DNA of 64,000 nucleotides. Source: Wurfbainia villosa (Eukaryota; Streptophyta; Magnoliopsida; Zingiberales; Zingiberaceae). Location: positions 10,525,153-10,589,152 of the forward strand of contig CM045998.1 in assembly GCA_025175895.1 (NCBI GenBank), written 5' to 3'. The position numbers were made by a program, and so were the translations under genes. The notes under the pieces were generated by a model, which saw only the letters and a program-made list of their open reading frames with translations, ran no database searches and was not told where the DNA came from. Positions 33,209 through 44,582 of this stretch are shown here, piece by piece. Every line of letters begins with the position of its first letter. Position 1 is the stretch's first letter.

Positions 33209-34200
33209 GGCATCCCGAGTTGAGAAGAACTTGACCTCGAGTCCAAAGTGGGCTTTTCTCCTTCTTTTGCATAAGGGCTTAAATATTTAATGTTGAATAT
33301 ATCTGATATCTTCATGTGGCTAGGGAGGCATAACCGATAAGTATTGTCATTGATTTTTTGCAGGATTTCACAAGGACCCACCTTTCGCTCTTTTATCTTG
33401 TTGTATTCTCCAATAGGGAAGTGATCATGGGTTAATACAACCCAAACCAAATCTCCAACATCGAAAAGTACCAGACGACGATGATGATTCACTCACTCCT
33501 TGTATTTAGCGATACTTTTATTAAGGGTCTGCTTTACTTGTTCTTGGATATTTTTTTAGGTGCTTAGTTATCTCTTCTGCTTTATGGTTATGTTATTTGA
33601 TGTGAGGGATGAGAGCTAAGTCTAATATGCCAAATGGATTCCGCCCATAAACTATCTTGAAAGGGGTAAATCCGATAGTTCTGTTTTTTGATCAATTATA
33701 GGCAAACTCTGCTTGAGGTAGCATCACATCCCACTGTTTTTGGCTTAGATCCCACTAGGCATCTCAATAGGTTGCCTAGACTTCGATTGACGATCTCTAT
33801 CTGTCCATCTGTCTGTGGGTGATAGGCGCTTTTGAAATTAAGCTTAGTCCCCATTTCATTCCATAAGTATTTCCAAAATTGACTGATGAACTTGGTGTCT
33901 TGATCTGAGGTAATAGAATGAGGAATATCGTGTAGTCAAATCACATCTCTGAAATATAGGTGAGCAATTCATGTTGCATCTATAGTTTTTTTGTATGCCA
34001 AAAAGTGAGCCATCTTGGAGAACTTGTCAACCACTACCAAAATAGAATTTGACGCCCTCTGAGTGCAGGGAAGTCCAAGTATAAAATTCATGCTGACGTC
34101 CATCCATGAAGCTTCGGGAATAGTTAGGGGAATATATAAACCAATATTAGTGGGAGTTCCCTTAGCTCGTTGCATATATAACATCATGCCACAAAATGTG
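33165..34200 (-). pseudogene. Gypsy integrase and C-terminal region, degenerate
   Basis: On the minus strand, 34187-33969 carries the start of the integrase core (MDVSMNFILGLP, SILVVVDKFSKMAHFLAYKK). Broken text around 33930-33800 contains the SDQDTKF-like and HPQTDGQ-like blocks. 33492-33160 is the C-terminal domain (FDVGDLVWVVL, KVGPCEILQKINDNTYRLCLP, KISDIFNIKYLSPY). Multiple stops lie between. The type is Ty3/gypsy, probably chromoviral by its integrase tail. Confidence 0.85.
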
Positions 34201-34654
34201 TTATGTCACTTCTCAATTTTGGCCAATAAAATTCCGATAATATGAGGGCTAATGTCTTATCACGAATGTAATTCTTCCAAAATTTTCTGTCTTAGTGAAC
34301 AATCCGGAATGCATAGTTGTAGTCCTTGAAATAGTAAGATGTCGAGTATTTTGTAGTCATGACGAAGTCCTTCCATTACTTCTTGAAAGATTTTACTAAA
34401 AGATGGGTCGGATACATAAAGTTTCGTAAAAGATTTAAACCCGGTAACTTTAGCTCACATGGTGGTAAGTAAGGAAGATTATCGGCTCAAGGCATCCACT
34501 ACACGATTCAGGATCCTCGCTTGGTGTCAGATAGTGAAAGTGAATTCCTATAAATATGCCACTCACTTAGCGTGTCGTCTGCTTAACTTATGCTTTCCAT
34601 TGATGTATTTTAAAGCTTCATGATTTGTGAAGAGGATGAATTCTCGTTATAGTG

Positions 34655-35820
34655 TCACCAATATTTCAAGGATTGGATGATGACGTAGAATTTAACATCG
34701 TAAGTAGAGTAGTTTAGTTTAGAACTTGTCAATTTTTCACTGAAGAAGGACACGGGTCGTCTACTTTGACTAAGAACTCCACCAATATCAGTGCTAGAAG
34801 CATCACAATGTACCTCAAATACTTTTTCAAAATCTGGAAGTGCTAAGACGAGAGCTTCTGTCATCCTTTGCTTAATCAACTGAAAGTTATTCTCGGCCTC
34901 CTCAGACCATTTGAAAATTTTCCCTTTTAGACATTCGGTAATAGGGGTTGCTAAAGTGCTAAAGTTTCGGATAAACTGGCGATAGAAAGAAATTAATCCA
35001 TGAAAACTCCGAATATCGTGCAAGGTTTGTGGTGTTAGCCATTTTAGGATGACATCAATCTTTGAGGGATCCACATGAATACCCTTCGTAGAGACAATGA
35101 ATCCAAGAAAAGTTACTGATGTGGAGAAGAAAGAACACTTCTTTCGACTAAGAAATAATTGCTTTGACCTTAGTTTCTCAAAAACCGCTCGTAGGTGCTC
35201 AAAATGTAATGACCAGGTTGGGCTATAAATAAGAATATCGTAAAAAAAACCACAATAAATTTACCCATAAAAGATCATAGTACTTGATGCATTAATCTCA
35301 TGGAAGTGCTCGGTGCATCGTATAATCCAAAAGGCATGCCCATCCACTCATATAAGCCATGTTGCATTTTGAACGCAGTCTTCCATTCATCACCCAACTT
35401 GATCCGAATCTGATGATAACCGCTCTTGAGATCTAATTTGGAGAAGACTTTTGCACCTGCTAGCCGATCCAACATATCATCCAATCGTGGAATCGAAAAT
35501 CGATATTTCGAGGTAATTTTGTTGGTGATCCGACTGTCCACACACATACGCCATGATCCATCATTCTTTGGAACAAGTAGGGCAGGGACGACATAAGGGC
35601 TCATGTTTTTTTGGAGGTATCCTCATTCTAAGAGCTCCACCACTTGTTGTTGTAACTCTTCGACTTCCTTAGGACTGAGGCAATAAGTTGGCCGATTAGG
35701 TAAGCTCGATCCTGGGATAAGATCAATCCAGTGTTGAAGGTCCCTTATGGGTGGTAGTTTGGAGGGAAGGTCCATAGGCATTAGATCCGAAAATTCCTCA
35801 AGTATATGTTGTACCTCCAC
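34655..35820 (-). pseudogene. Gypsy reverse transcriptase and RNase H, degenerate
   Basis: Three minus-strand blocks make a standard gypsy RT. 35820-35623 holds the region before RT (DLMPMDLPSKLPPIRDLQHW). 35604-35275 holds PALLVPKNDGSWRMCVDSR, the FSKLDLKSGYHQIRI catalytic motif and MPFGLYDAPST. 35074-34655 holds the connection and RNase H start (FHGLISFYRQFIRNFS, FEVHCDASSTDIGGVLSQ). The YFDDIL-type segment falls in a frame-broken stretch near 35260-35220. Further RNase H pieces reach about 34440. Confidence 0.9.
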
Positions 35821-36329
35821 TGGTAAATTTGATTCGAAGTCCGTTGTGTCTTTTGGGAGAGGTAGTAAGGTATAGACAACTTTTTCTTGAGCTACTTTAT
35901 TTAGAATTTTTGATATAAAGAGGAGAGAAGTGTTAGGGGATACCAGTACTAGTGGAGAATCCGTTCGTTATGGGGCTAACATGATCTTCTTCCCTTGGAG
36001 GTGAAAGGTGTAAGTGTTCTTTGTCCATCATGGATAGCACTACGATTGTACTACCAAGGTCATCCCAATAGTATGTGACATGACGTCACACCATGCTTCA
36101 TCGAAGTATTTACTACCAATGGAAAAAGAAACAAGGCATCACTGATCAACTAGTATCTCGTTCTCCTTATTGAGCCAAGATAGTTTGTACGGTTTAGGAT
36201 GATGATTTGTCTTCAATTGTAACTTTTGCACAACTCCTCTAGATACCACATTCTCATAACTACCATTGTCGATGATCATTTGCATACTTTATCTGCAATG
36301 ATGCATGTAGTGTGAAAAATATTTGTTCT

Positions 36330-37345
36330 CAACTAATCGTCCTTAGCCTCTTCCTTGGGAGTGAGAAGTGTTTTATGAACAACTAGCATTTCTTGACCAT
36401 CTCCATAGAGGATCTCGTCATTGTTATCTTCACCATATGTCGGATCGTTGGTTACCTCGTCGTCTTTTTCTTCAATTAGCATGTTTTTTTCCTTTAGCAA
36501 ATTTCTTGCATTCGGGAGCCTTATGCCTTGGTTCACCACAATAAAAATATTTGATAGTAGTTTCAGGGAGAATTTGTGGTGTATGCTGAGATTTCTAGGG
36601 GTGGACTGCTTAGTTGCTTCGAATCGGGGGCTTTCGAATTTGTTGCTTTTCAAGTACTAAGGCTCGCTGATGAGCTTCGGAAATCGCCAAAAAAGAGTGC
36701 AAGCTGAGGCTATCCTGAAAGTGCTATCGCAAGCCTCCTAAATATCGTGCAATTAGTTGATCATTCGTCTCATATAGATCATTCCGAGCAACCTGTCTCA
36801 AATTATGAAGACGCGAAAATAATGATTGGGTATAGCCAAAAGGAAGGAATTAGTGACCTCGCAATTGCTTCTTCATCTTCTCCCAAGTGGTAATCTTGGT
36901 CTTGCCTTGCCTCTCACATGAACACTTGAGTTGTTCTCACCAAGCTGAGGCTCGACCCTTGAGTTTGAGATAGACAAGTTTTACTTTAATACAATCAGGG
37001 ACTTTTTTGTATTCAAAAATTTGTTCAATTTTATCAAGTAAATCAATAAAATTTCCCGCATGTAAAGTGCCAAAAAACTCGGGGAGATCGATGCGAAAAC
37101 CAAGGTCTCTATATCGTTTGACGCACCCATGGTGACCTCGATGATATGGATTGTCAAGTCTTGCGGTAGAGTGTCAATCTTGTACCTCACGATCATTTAA
37201 ATCTCGTGCAGCCAGCTATTGGGTTAACTCTATGACTTGCCTCCGTAGATCTTCGATGGTCTCTATGGAATTTTGATCATGAGGTGCGACTTCCTCAATC
37301 GGAACTTGTCGACCGCGATCACATCCTCGTTGACCTTTCATGGAT
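36330..37345 (-). pseudogene. Gypsy gag, degenerate
   Basis: The minus strand from about 37340 (MKGQRGCDRGRQVPIEE) runs through a helix predicted to pair (LRRQVIELTQ), a conserved capsid-like stretch (37196-36700, with frame breaks) and a knuckle remnant near 36520-36560 (GEPRHKAPECKKF-like) followed by an acidic linker (DDEVTNDPTYGEDNNDE). Position just inside the 5' LTR and primer site fits gag. Broken by stops. Confidence 0.65.
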
Positions 37346-37349
37346 CTAA

Positions 37350-37362
37350 GGCTCTGATATCA
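37350..37362 (-). other. Primer-binding site (initiator Met tRNA) of the second gypsy element
   Basis: On the minus strand it reads TGATATCAGAGCC, one mismatch from the standard TGGTATCAGAGCC complementary to plant initiator-Met tRNA. It lies two bases from the 5' LTR. Confidence 0.85.
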
Positions 37363-37364
37363 AC

Positions 37365-37730
37365 TGACGCAAACGGATAGAGAAATGTGCATTAATTGTG
37401 CGTAGTTAGAAAAGAGGAAGAGCGAAAGAGTCATAGGAGGAGGAGTTTTACTAACAAAGAGGGACCTCTTAGTTTAACGAAAAAAAATATTAATAAAAAA
37501 TTAAATGTTTTATAATAGTCTAAATCCACATTTAAATAAGCTTAGAAAAAGAGAAAGTTTCTTTAAAAAAAATTAAAATCTTATCTAAATCTTATAATAA
37601 TAATAATAAAATTTGATAGAAAAAATCAAAATCCTATTTAGATCGAAAAATGAATAAATTTTAATAGAAAAAAATTAAAATTCTATTTTAATACATCTAA
37701 ATTGCATTTAATATTAGATGCTCTGCATCA
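37365..37730 (-). mobile_element. 5' LTR (right) of the second gypsy element
   Basis: A 366-bp LTR with TG..CA ends (TGACGC at the inner end, CTGCATCA at the outer end), bordered inside by the primer site. It matches the truncated left LTR. No target duplication can be tested because the left outer end is gone. Confidence 0.85.
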
Positions 37731-38123
37731 CCTTCTTCTCCCTTTTCCGCACTTTTATTTAAAATTGACTTTTTATTTAAAAGAAAAAGTAATCCAGCAC
37801 TGGTTGCACAATCATCTATGAATAAAATGAGACTCGCAGCTTAACGATTTGCTATAACAGTGAAGGAGAAGCCAACGTGACGACATGGTATATATGATGC
37901 TTGTGAAACGAAAAGGACAAACAAACCCACAATCTATGCGAGAACTCCAGAAGTTATTACATTCCAACCTCGTGTCCTATATAATAATATAATCATCCAC
38001 CTAATTCTTCAGTCTTAAATAAAGACATAAATTGGTATAAGCCAAAAATATGATAGAACGTTAACTTGCTAATTAAACGCTGGATCCTAACGAAGAAGAA
38101 ATTACACAAACTATTATGATGAG
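37731..38123. other. Gap between two retrotransposons, no gene recognised
   Basis: About 390 bases of AT-rich single-copy-looking DNA between the second gypsy element and the Angela-type element. Confidence 0.6.
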
Positions 38124-38128
38124 GTAGA

Positions 38129-39933
38129 TGTTAGTGAAAATTCTAGAGTCAATCATGTGATGATTATTGTATGGACTTTATTGTATCATATTCCTATTTA
38201 TAAAGGCATGGTTATTATATTTACTTATATTAATGTCAAATAACTAAATATAATAATGTCCTTGAGTAGTAGGTTCTTATCTATATCAATCGATTAGTTG
38301 AATCGATAATGAGATGATATAGAGAACACTACTCTTAATCATTCCTAGTCGAGTATTAACATTCAGGGACAATGTTAATGTGTAGAGACTAGCATGTAGG
38401 TCAACATGATGACTTGATCTCACAAGTCATGGATATGAGATATCAAGTTGACACATGGGTATGCATTGGAGAATGTATATTGAATGGCCCGCCATAAGAA
38501 AGTATCATGGATCGTTATATGAATGTCATATACTTTCTCATGTGACTATTAGTATGACTATTAGTCCTTAGACCTGAAGTCACCATGGTTCCCTACATAA
38601 GGAGTTGCATACTTTGGCTTCGTCAAACGTCACCCGTAAATGGGTGGACTATAAAGGCGATTACTGTGTATATAACAAATTATGCGGAGGGATGTGAGTG
38701 ATGTAGATGTGATCTATCCCTCCTATATGACGGGAGTGATATCGATATTCTTGATAGAGTTAGACCACGAAGTGTATGGTCATGCCCAAATGAGTCAATA
38801 TGAAATATTGAGCTCATTTGATTAGAGTGAGTCTACTTGGAGTTCAAGATTTAGATTGTACCGAGGATGATACGGTCTATGCCTCGATTGGTCAATCTAG
38901 ATATCAAGAATAGAGGGACATTGTCACATATTGTGAGAGTCACAATTAGTAGTCACAAAGGTGATGTTGGAGCTCAACATTCTTGTAACTTGGGTAGCAA
39001 TGATGTGTTTCTAGATACCTCTCATTGCTTATGTTCCTAAATCGGTTTAGGAACATTGCCAACGTTACAAGAACCTATAGGGTCACACACATAAGGGCAA
39101 TTAGATGAAGATTAGGTTCATATGATGAACCATGAGGATTAGGTTCATGGGATGAACCAAATTGGATTAAGAGTAATCCAAATTAGACTAATTGAGTTAG
39201 ACTCAAGTTGATTCAAGTGTTGAATGAGTCTAATTTAGATTTGATTTATCAAATCAATTTAAATTAAATGAATAGAGATTCATTAAATTAAATTGACTTG
39301 AATCAAATGGTTGGATTTGATAAACCATGGGAGATAAGATGTCAAGTTTGACTTGACTTGAGAAAGAAGATGAAAGGTCAAGTTTGACTTGACCAAATGC
39401 CATGTCATGATAATGACTTGGCATGGCCGGCCAATGATGATGTTCCACATCATCATGGACACATCATGGGGTGCCACCTCATGAGGGAGACCAAGAGTCA
39501 TTGGCTCTTGGAGTTACATGCATGCATGTAACCCCCTTATAGTGGGTTATGGATGATGTGAAGTTAAGTTGTGTAACTTCATCTTCTTCCTCTTCTCTTC
39601 CCTCAAGCTCTCTCTTCCTCATCTAGCCATGAACGTCCAAGGGGTGCTAGCACACTCTAAGGTGTTTTTCTCCACCATTTGTCCGTGTGGATACTTGTAG
39701 AGGAGTGTACACTTGACACTCTCGAGTTCCGGCGAACCTTTTGGACGAGCGGGATTTGCGAAGGGCGTCGCATCGAGGGTAACGTCCTTATCATGTAGAT
39801 CTAAGGTAGATCTAGGGTTTTATACAAACACATACATGTTTTAGTTTTAATACATCTTCGCACGAATCCGTGGTCAGACTTCCGGGGTTTCTGCAATGCA
39901 AAAAGCGATTTTTGCGGCTCAGAAAATCCAACA
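38129..39933 (+). mobile_element. 5' LTR of the Angela-type element
   Basis: It begins TGTTAGTGAAAATTC and ends GAAAATCCAACA. It differs from the 3' LTR by scattered substitutions and a few small indels, which suggests a fairly recent insertion. Open frames inside are not conserved coding regions. Confidence 0.95.
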
Positions 39934-39934
39934 G

Positions 39935-39950
39935 TGGTATCAGAGCCACG
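39935..39950 (+). other. Primer-binding site of the Angela-type element
   Basis: tggtatcagagccacg, complementary to the 3' end of initiator-Met tRNA, one base after the LTR. Confidence 0.95.
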
Positions 39951-41562
39951 TGCGAAGCATGTATGTATTTCATTTTTGTAATTTTTGTATTAGATATAAA
40001 AAATTACAGATTTATATGTTTATGCAAATTTCCTATTTTTATAGAATTTTTGAGTATTTTTTCTCGAAGAATCGAAGCAACGAGTGTTGGGACACTTGTA
40101 GGCTTCAACCACCGAGAAAAACTCTCCAAAACGACGAGTTATTCGCTTTAGGTTTTTGGGACAGCGACTTAAGTCGCTTAAGATCGTAGTAGGGACACTT
40201 GCAAAGTTTATTTTGCGAGTAGGGGCGCTGCCCCTATCCCCGAAAGGGGCCTTGTCCCGCGATCGCGCTCGGAAACCGCTTAGTGGGACCGTTACAGGGA
40301 GGTGACTCATAAAATTGAAAAAAATAGAAAATATTATAGAAATTTTCTGTAAAAATATATAATTTAGAATTATGTATAATTCTGTGATTGTCATGGCCCA
40401 ATAACCCCAATATGATTGGATGTGATGTGCGCTTTCATGGTCAGGCGTGTTGTATAGTGTATGCATGACCACACGTGACCTCTTCTTTTGATATTCTAGT
40501 TGTAAATAGTTTTAGACTCGAATGTAACTCGAGTTTTATATTTGTAATGTACAAAATGGAGCGGTGGAAAGTCCACTTAAAGACGAGATTACGAGAAGGG
40601 TGACGACGACACATGGCGGTCAAATGAAGCGCTTGGAGAAGCCGCTAGCCTTAGGTTGACCGTCCGATCTTCTCATTGGCTTGAGAAGACCGTAGTAGGG
40701 CCATGACTACATCACATTTAATTATATATATATATGTTGATATATTTATATATATATTTATTTGATTTTTCTTGTATGTATGTGATGCATGCTAGTAGAA
40801 TAATGCTTGTATGTATATGATGCATACTAGGATAATTTTCTTATATGTATATGATGCATGCTAGAATAATGATTGTATGTATGTGATGCATGCTAATATA
40901 GTATAATAAAGGCCTAAATGCGTATAAGATACACATTACGATTAGATTAGATCATAATCGAATCAACTCGAAAATGCCTACCGAGCCTTGATACCCATCA
41001 CTACCTCGATCATTTGTTGTTGTTGAATCTGCCAAAGCAGAACAACGCATATTATCTTGGTAGGGTGTGAAGGGACAATCTTGGTCCCGCCTATCACGCT
41101 TGGGTTAAAGTAAGCTCAATTAAATTGAACAAAACTAGTTAACTCAATTGGATCGAGTAGAACTATAGGCATATTCCAATCGTTGGAAAGATAGGTTAAG
41201 ATCGCATTTACACTAAATCTTTGGCGATTTAGCCAAAGCTAACTCAAGGTCTTTTGTAAATGTGGGTCTTGATCCTATAAACAAGAGTTGCATAGAGATG
41301 TAATCGGTAATGTGTTACTCACCGATCGTACTAAGTCTTGGGCGATTTAGCCAAAGCTAACTCAAGGCTTAGTATGATGTGGATTTTGTCCCGCAAGAAT
41401 TATAGCTAGTTTGTATGAATCTAGTAATATGGTTTGACCACATCCATAACTCGATTCAACAAAATTTCTATAATTCAGTGGGAGCATCATTTGATTAAAG
41501 ACCTAATTAAATGATAAAAGGAATATGATATTAATTCTCTGCATTGTATGTTGTAGATAACT
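39951..41562 (+). other. Untranslated leader of the Angela-type element
   Basis: About 1.6 kb between primer site and gag start, without a conserved frame. It holds a tandem repeat at 40771-40896 and two copies of a block containing a short stem (TTTGGC..GCCAAAG) at about 41219-41238 and 41337-41356, each followed by ctaactcaagg. A long leader is normal for this lineage. The repeats may mark packaging or dimerisation structures, but that is only inference. Confidence 0.6.
40771..40896 (+). repeat. About 34-bp tandem repeat, nearly four copies
   Basis: Units have the pattern cttgtatgtat.tgatgcat.cta followed by a taataat-like spacer. Confidence 0.8.
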
Positions 41563-42482
41563 ATGTCGACAAACACAAACACTCTCTCTTTGTGTTCTGT
41601 CCTTGAGAAGGACAAGCTCAATGGAGCAAATTTCCTGGACTGGTACAGGAACCTGAGAATTGTTCTCACCCAAGAAAGGAAGATGTACGTTCTGGAGCAG
41701 CCCATTCCGAAGGCACCTCCTGCCACTGTCTCGCGAGCTGACAAAGATGCTTACAAGAAGCATCAAGATGATGCATTAGATGTGTCATGTCTAATGCTCG
41801 CGACCATGAACTCTGAGCTTCAGAAGCAACACGAGTTTATGAATGCTTATGATATGGTTGGACATCTTCGTCAACTATATCAAGGACAAGTAAGACATGA
41901 GAGATATGAAGTCTCTAAGGCATTGTTTGGGTCTAAAATGCAAGAAGGGACTCCGGTAGATCAATATGTACTCAAGATGATTGGGTACGTAGAAAACCTA
42001 CAAAGGTTGGGATTCCCACTTGACCAAGAGCTGACCACTGACCTGATCTTGCAATCTTTACCACAAGCCTTCAATCAATTTATCATGAATTATAACATGA
42101 ATGAAATTGATAAGTCATTGCCTGAAATGCTCAGCATGTTGAGAACTGCTGAGCTTAACCTTAAGAAAGGAAAATCTTACACCATTTTGATGGTGCAGAA
42201 GAAGAAAGACAAGGGCAAGCCTAAAGGTAAGGGAAAGTCTCAAACCAAGGGCAAAGGCAAAGAACTTAAACCCAAAGGAGGGGTAGCCAAGGAAGGGGCT
42301 TGCTTCTACTGCAAGGAAGCAGGACACTGGAAGCGTAACTGCAAGGCATACCTGGAAGATCTTAAGAAGAAGAGAAGTGGGACTTCTACTTCAGGTATAA
42401 ATGTTATAGAAGTCAATCTATCTATTTCTTCATCATGGGTATTAGATACCGAATGTGCATCTCACATTTGTACCAATGTGCA
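41563..42482 (+). pseudogene. Angela-type gag and protease start, interrupted by the SIRE array
   Basis: The frame opens at ATG 41563 (MSTNTNTLSLCSVLEKDKLN) and is uninterrupted to the insertion at 42483. It contains the gag core (LNGANFLDWYRNLRIVL, ALFGSKMQEGTPVDQYVLKM), a Lys/Gly-rich stretch and the zinc knuckle CFYCKEAGHWKRNC (C-x2-C-x4-H-x4-C intact). The start of protease follows, SSWVLDTECASHICTNV, where the catalytic Asp-Ser/Thr-Gly is altered to D-T-E. After the array the same frame resumes at 58888. Gag would form the particle and protease would cut the polyprotein. The protease change and the insertion make it non-functional. Confidence 0.9.
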
Positions 42483-43790
42483 TGTTGGATCGAAAGTGTC
42501 GCTAGAGGGGGGGGTGAATAGCGATACGGTGTCGTTAAAAAAACTTTTGCAATAAGTAAAAAGCAAGTAGAGAGTGCACAGCGGAAATATAAAGTAGACA
42601 AGATATTTTTACGTGGTTCACAATCTTTCGATTGCTAATCCACGGCCCTAGTGATCCTTGATCACGTACGGAGGGCAATTCACTAAAACCACTCCTCCTC
42701 GTTGGAAGTAGGAGCAACGATCACAAAAAGAAATCAAGGCAAAGGGACACTCCCCCTTTCCTTGTTACGATTAAAGCACAAAGACAATTTAAAGAAGTAG
42801 AACTTAAATAAATATACCGACAACTCTTATAAGTAGAAGATGTAGCTTTCGTTGTCGGCGGCACTTCGTCGTAGCAAATGTGAGTAGTAGTAGCGGCGTT
42901 ACGACGGCGTGTTGAGAGCTCTTGATTTCTTGTCTTTTGCTTGGCGTGAACATGTCTATTTATGGATATTGATCTATGAATTTAGACATAGGTAGTGTCC
43001 AAGGTGAGGTTCTTATCCCCCAAGTCTTGCTCATCCACATCCTTTGCGCCAACTCAAGGATGGGGTGCTTCATCCAACCACCTTGTGCCACCTCAAGGAG
43101 GCCTTCACGCCAACTTGTTGGAGCCATCCAACTTGTGCCACATCATGGGAGCCAACCATCTTGTGCCAACTCTCCTCATTTTGGGCGTCCAAGCTTGATG
43201 GTGGTTTGCCAACCATCTTGTGCCAACTCACCTCATTTTGGGCGTCCAACTTGATGATGGTTTTGGATGTTAAGCTTGGTGATGGTTTGGATGTCCACCT
43301 TGATGCCACATCACCCTTTGTACCAAAACACGAGTCAAGTCCAAATTCACCCCCTTGAAATTCGAGCTCTTCTCGAGGCTGGAACTAGACCAGCAGTTGA
43401 CTGTAGTAGACGACTGGTCAAAGGGTTTTGGACTGCAGTACAAGTTAGCTTAAAATATAAAGTACGATGGTTCTAACCAACTGATCTCGACCTAGACCTT
43501 CCATTGGAGGTATTGGGTCGGATCTACGCTTAACGTCCTTGCTTCGCTTTCACACGAGCTTACCTTGTAGCCTCGCTTCCGGTCTTCACCCGAGTACCTC
43601 GGCTTCCTCCGAAATCCCTCTGGCGTTGCCCGACCACCTCGGTTCCCACCGGGTGTCGCAGACCTTCCGCTCAACTTTAGCATTTCTGCACACTTAATTG
43701 AGCTCGTAAGATAACAAATATACCCTTAACTATTGAGCCTTTTGCCATAATCAAAATATCGGTTCGACTTTGGTGCCCACTGCACCAACA
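42483..43790 (-). mobile_element. SIRE LTR-A (left outer, 3' LTR)
   Basis: 1308 bp. Plus-strand ends are TGTTGGATCG and GCACCAACA. It lacks one repeat unit of about 37 bp and one of about 45 bp present in LTR-B and LTR-C. Confidence 0.95.
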
Positions 43791-44162
43791 ATCTCCCCCT
43801 TTTTGATTCATGGCAAACCGACACAAAAGTTAAGGAAAAATTAAGCTAGCATAATGATTAAGCATGAATGAGCTAGCATAAAGATTAAATATGAATGAGC
43901 TAGCATAATGATTAAATATGAATGAGAAATATTATTGTTTCAAGTTCTCCCCTTTGAGGTAACCTCCCCCTTGACCGAAGGTGAGTTCTTGAAAAATAAT
44001 TTTTACTCCCCCTTAATAGTTGCTTAAGTAATCGGAATTACTTAATATAAAAGGTAATAATTTTGTTTACTTTCTTCCTTACTTTTGTGACTTTCTCCCC
44101 CTTTTGCCTTAACTCAAAAAGTTTGTAAATATATTTTAGGGTTTGTAAGTCCAAGCAAGTTC

Positions 44163-44244
<82 letters not shown>

Positions 44245-44582
44245 AATAATAATAAGCTTGAAAATATGTTCATCTAAAATGTACAACTTCGGTTGGACTT
44301 GATTGATATAGAATGATCAATAAGTCTTGAAGGAGTTGATTAATTTTAAATAATTATACTCCATGGTTCATATCGATGCACTGAATCTACATCTGTAACC
44401 AGGAGTAAGGTCCTAACATCTCACGCCCGTCTACGTGGCTAAGTACACAAACACATTAGTCCTATGTGTTGTGAGATGTGTTGGCTCCTTAAATCTATAG
44501 GTATATGATTTCTAAGGTAAGACTTAGGCTAATTTCATAAAAAGAAGCAAAAGTAGAGTACATATATAGAAAATTTTAAATC
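43791..44582 (-). other. SIRE copy 1: polypurine tract and 3' non-coding region
   Basis: Directly inside LTR-A the minus strand reads AAAAAGGGGGAGAT, the polypurine tract. Then come several hundred non-coding bases with three copies of a unit containing gagctagcata (43850-43925) and a long TA microsatellite at 44166-44231. No envelope-like frame, known from some SIRE elements, is seen. Confidence 0.8.
44166..44231. repeat. (TA)n microsatellite, about 33 units
   Basis: It is present at the same place in SIRE copy 2 (51725-51795), so it predates the duplication of the array or belongs to the family. Confidence 0.95.

Noticed and set aside
39254..39501. Minus-strand frames in the Angela LTR
   Set aside because: They are repeated in the other LTR (62908-63102), lie antisense to the element and match nothing.
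42976..43358. His/Cys/Leu-rich frames in the SIRE LTRs
   Set aside because: They lie within LTR minisatellite repeats, are repeated in all three LTRs and run opposite to the element's direction.
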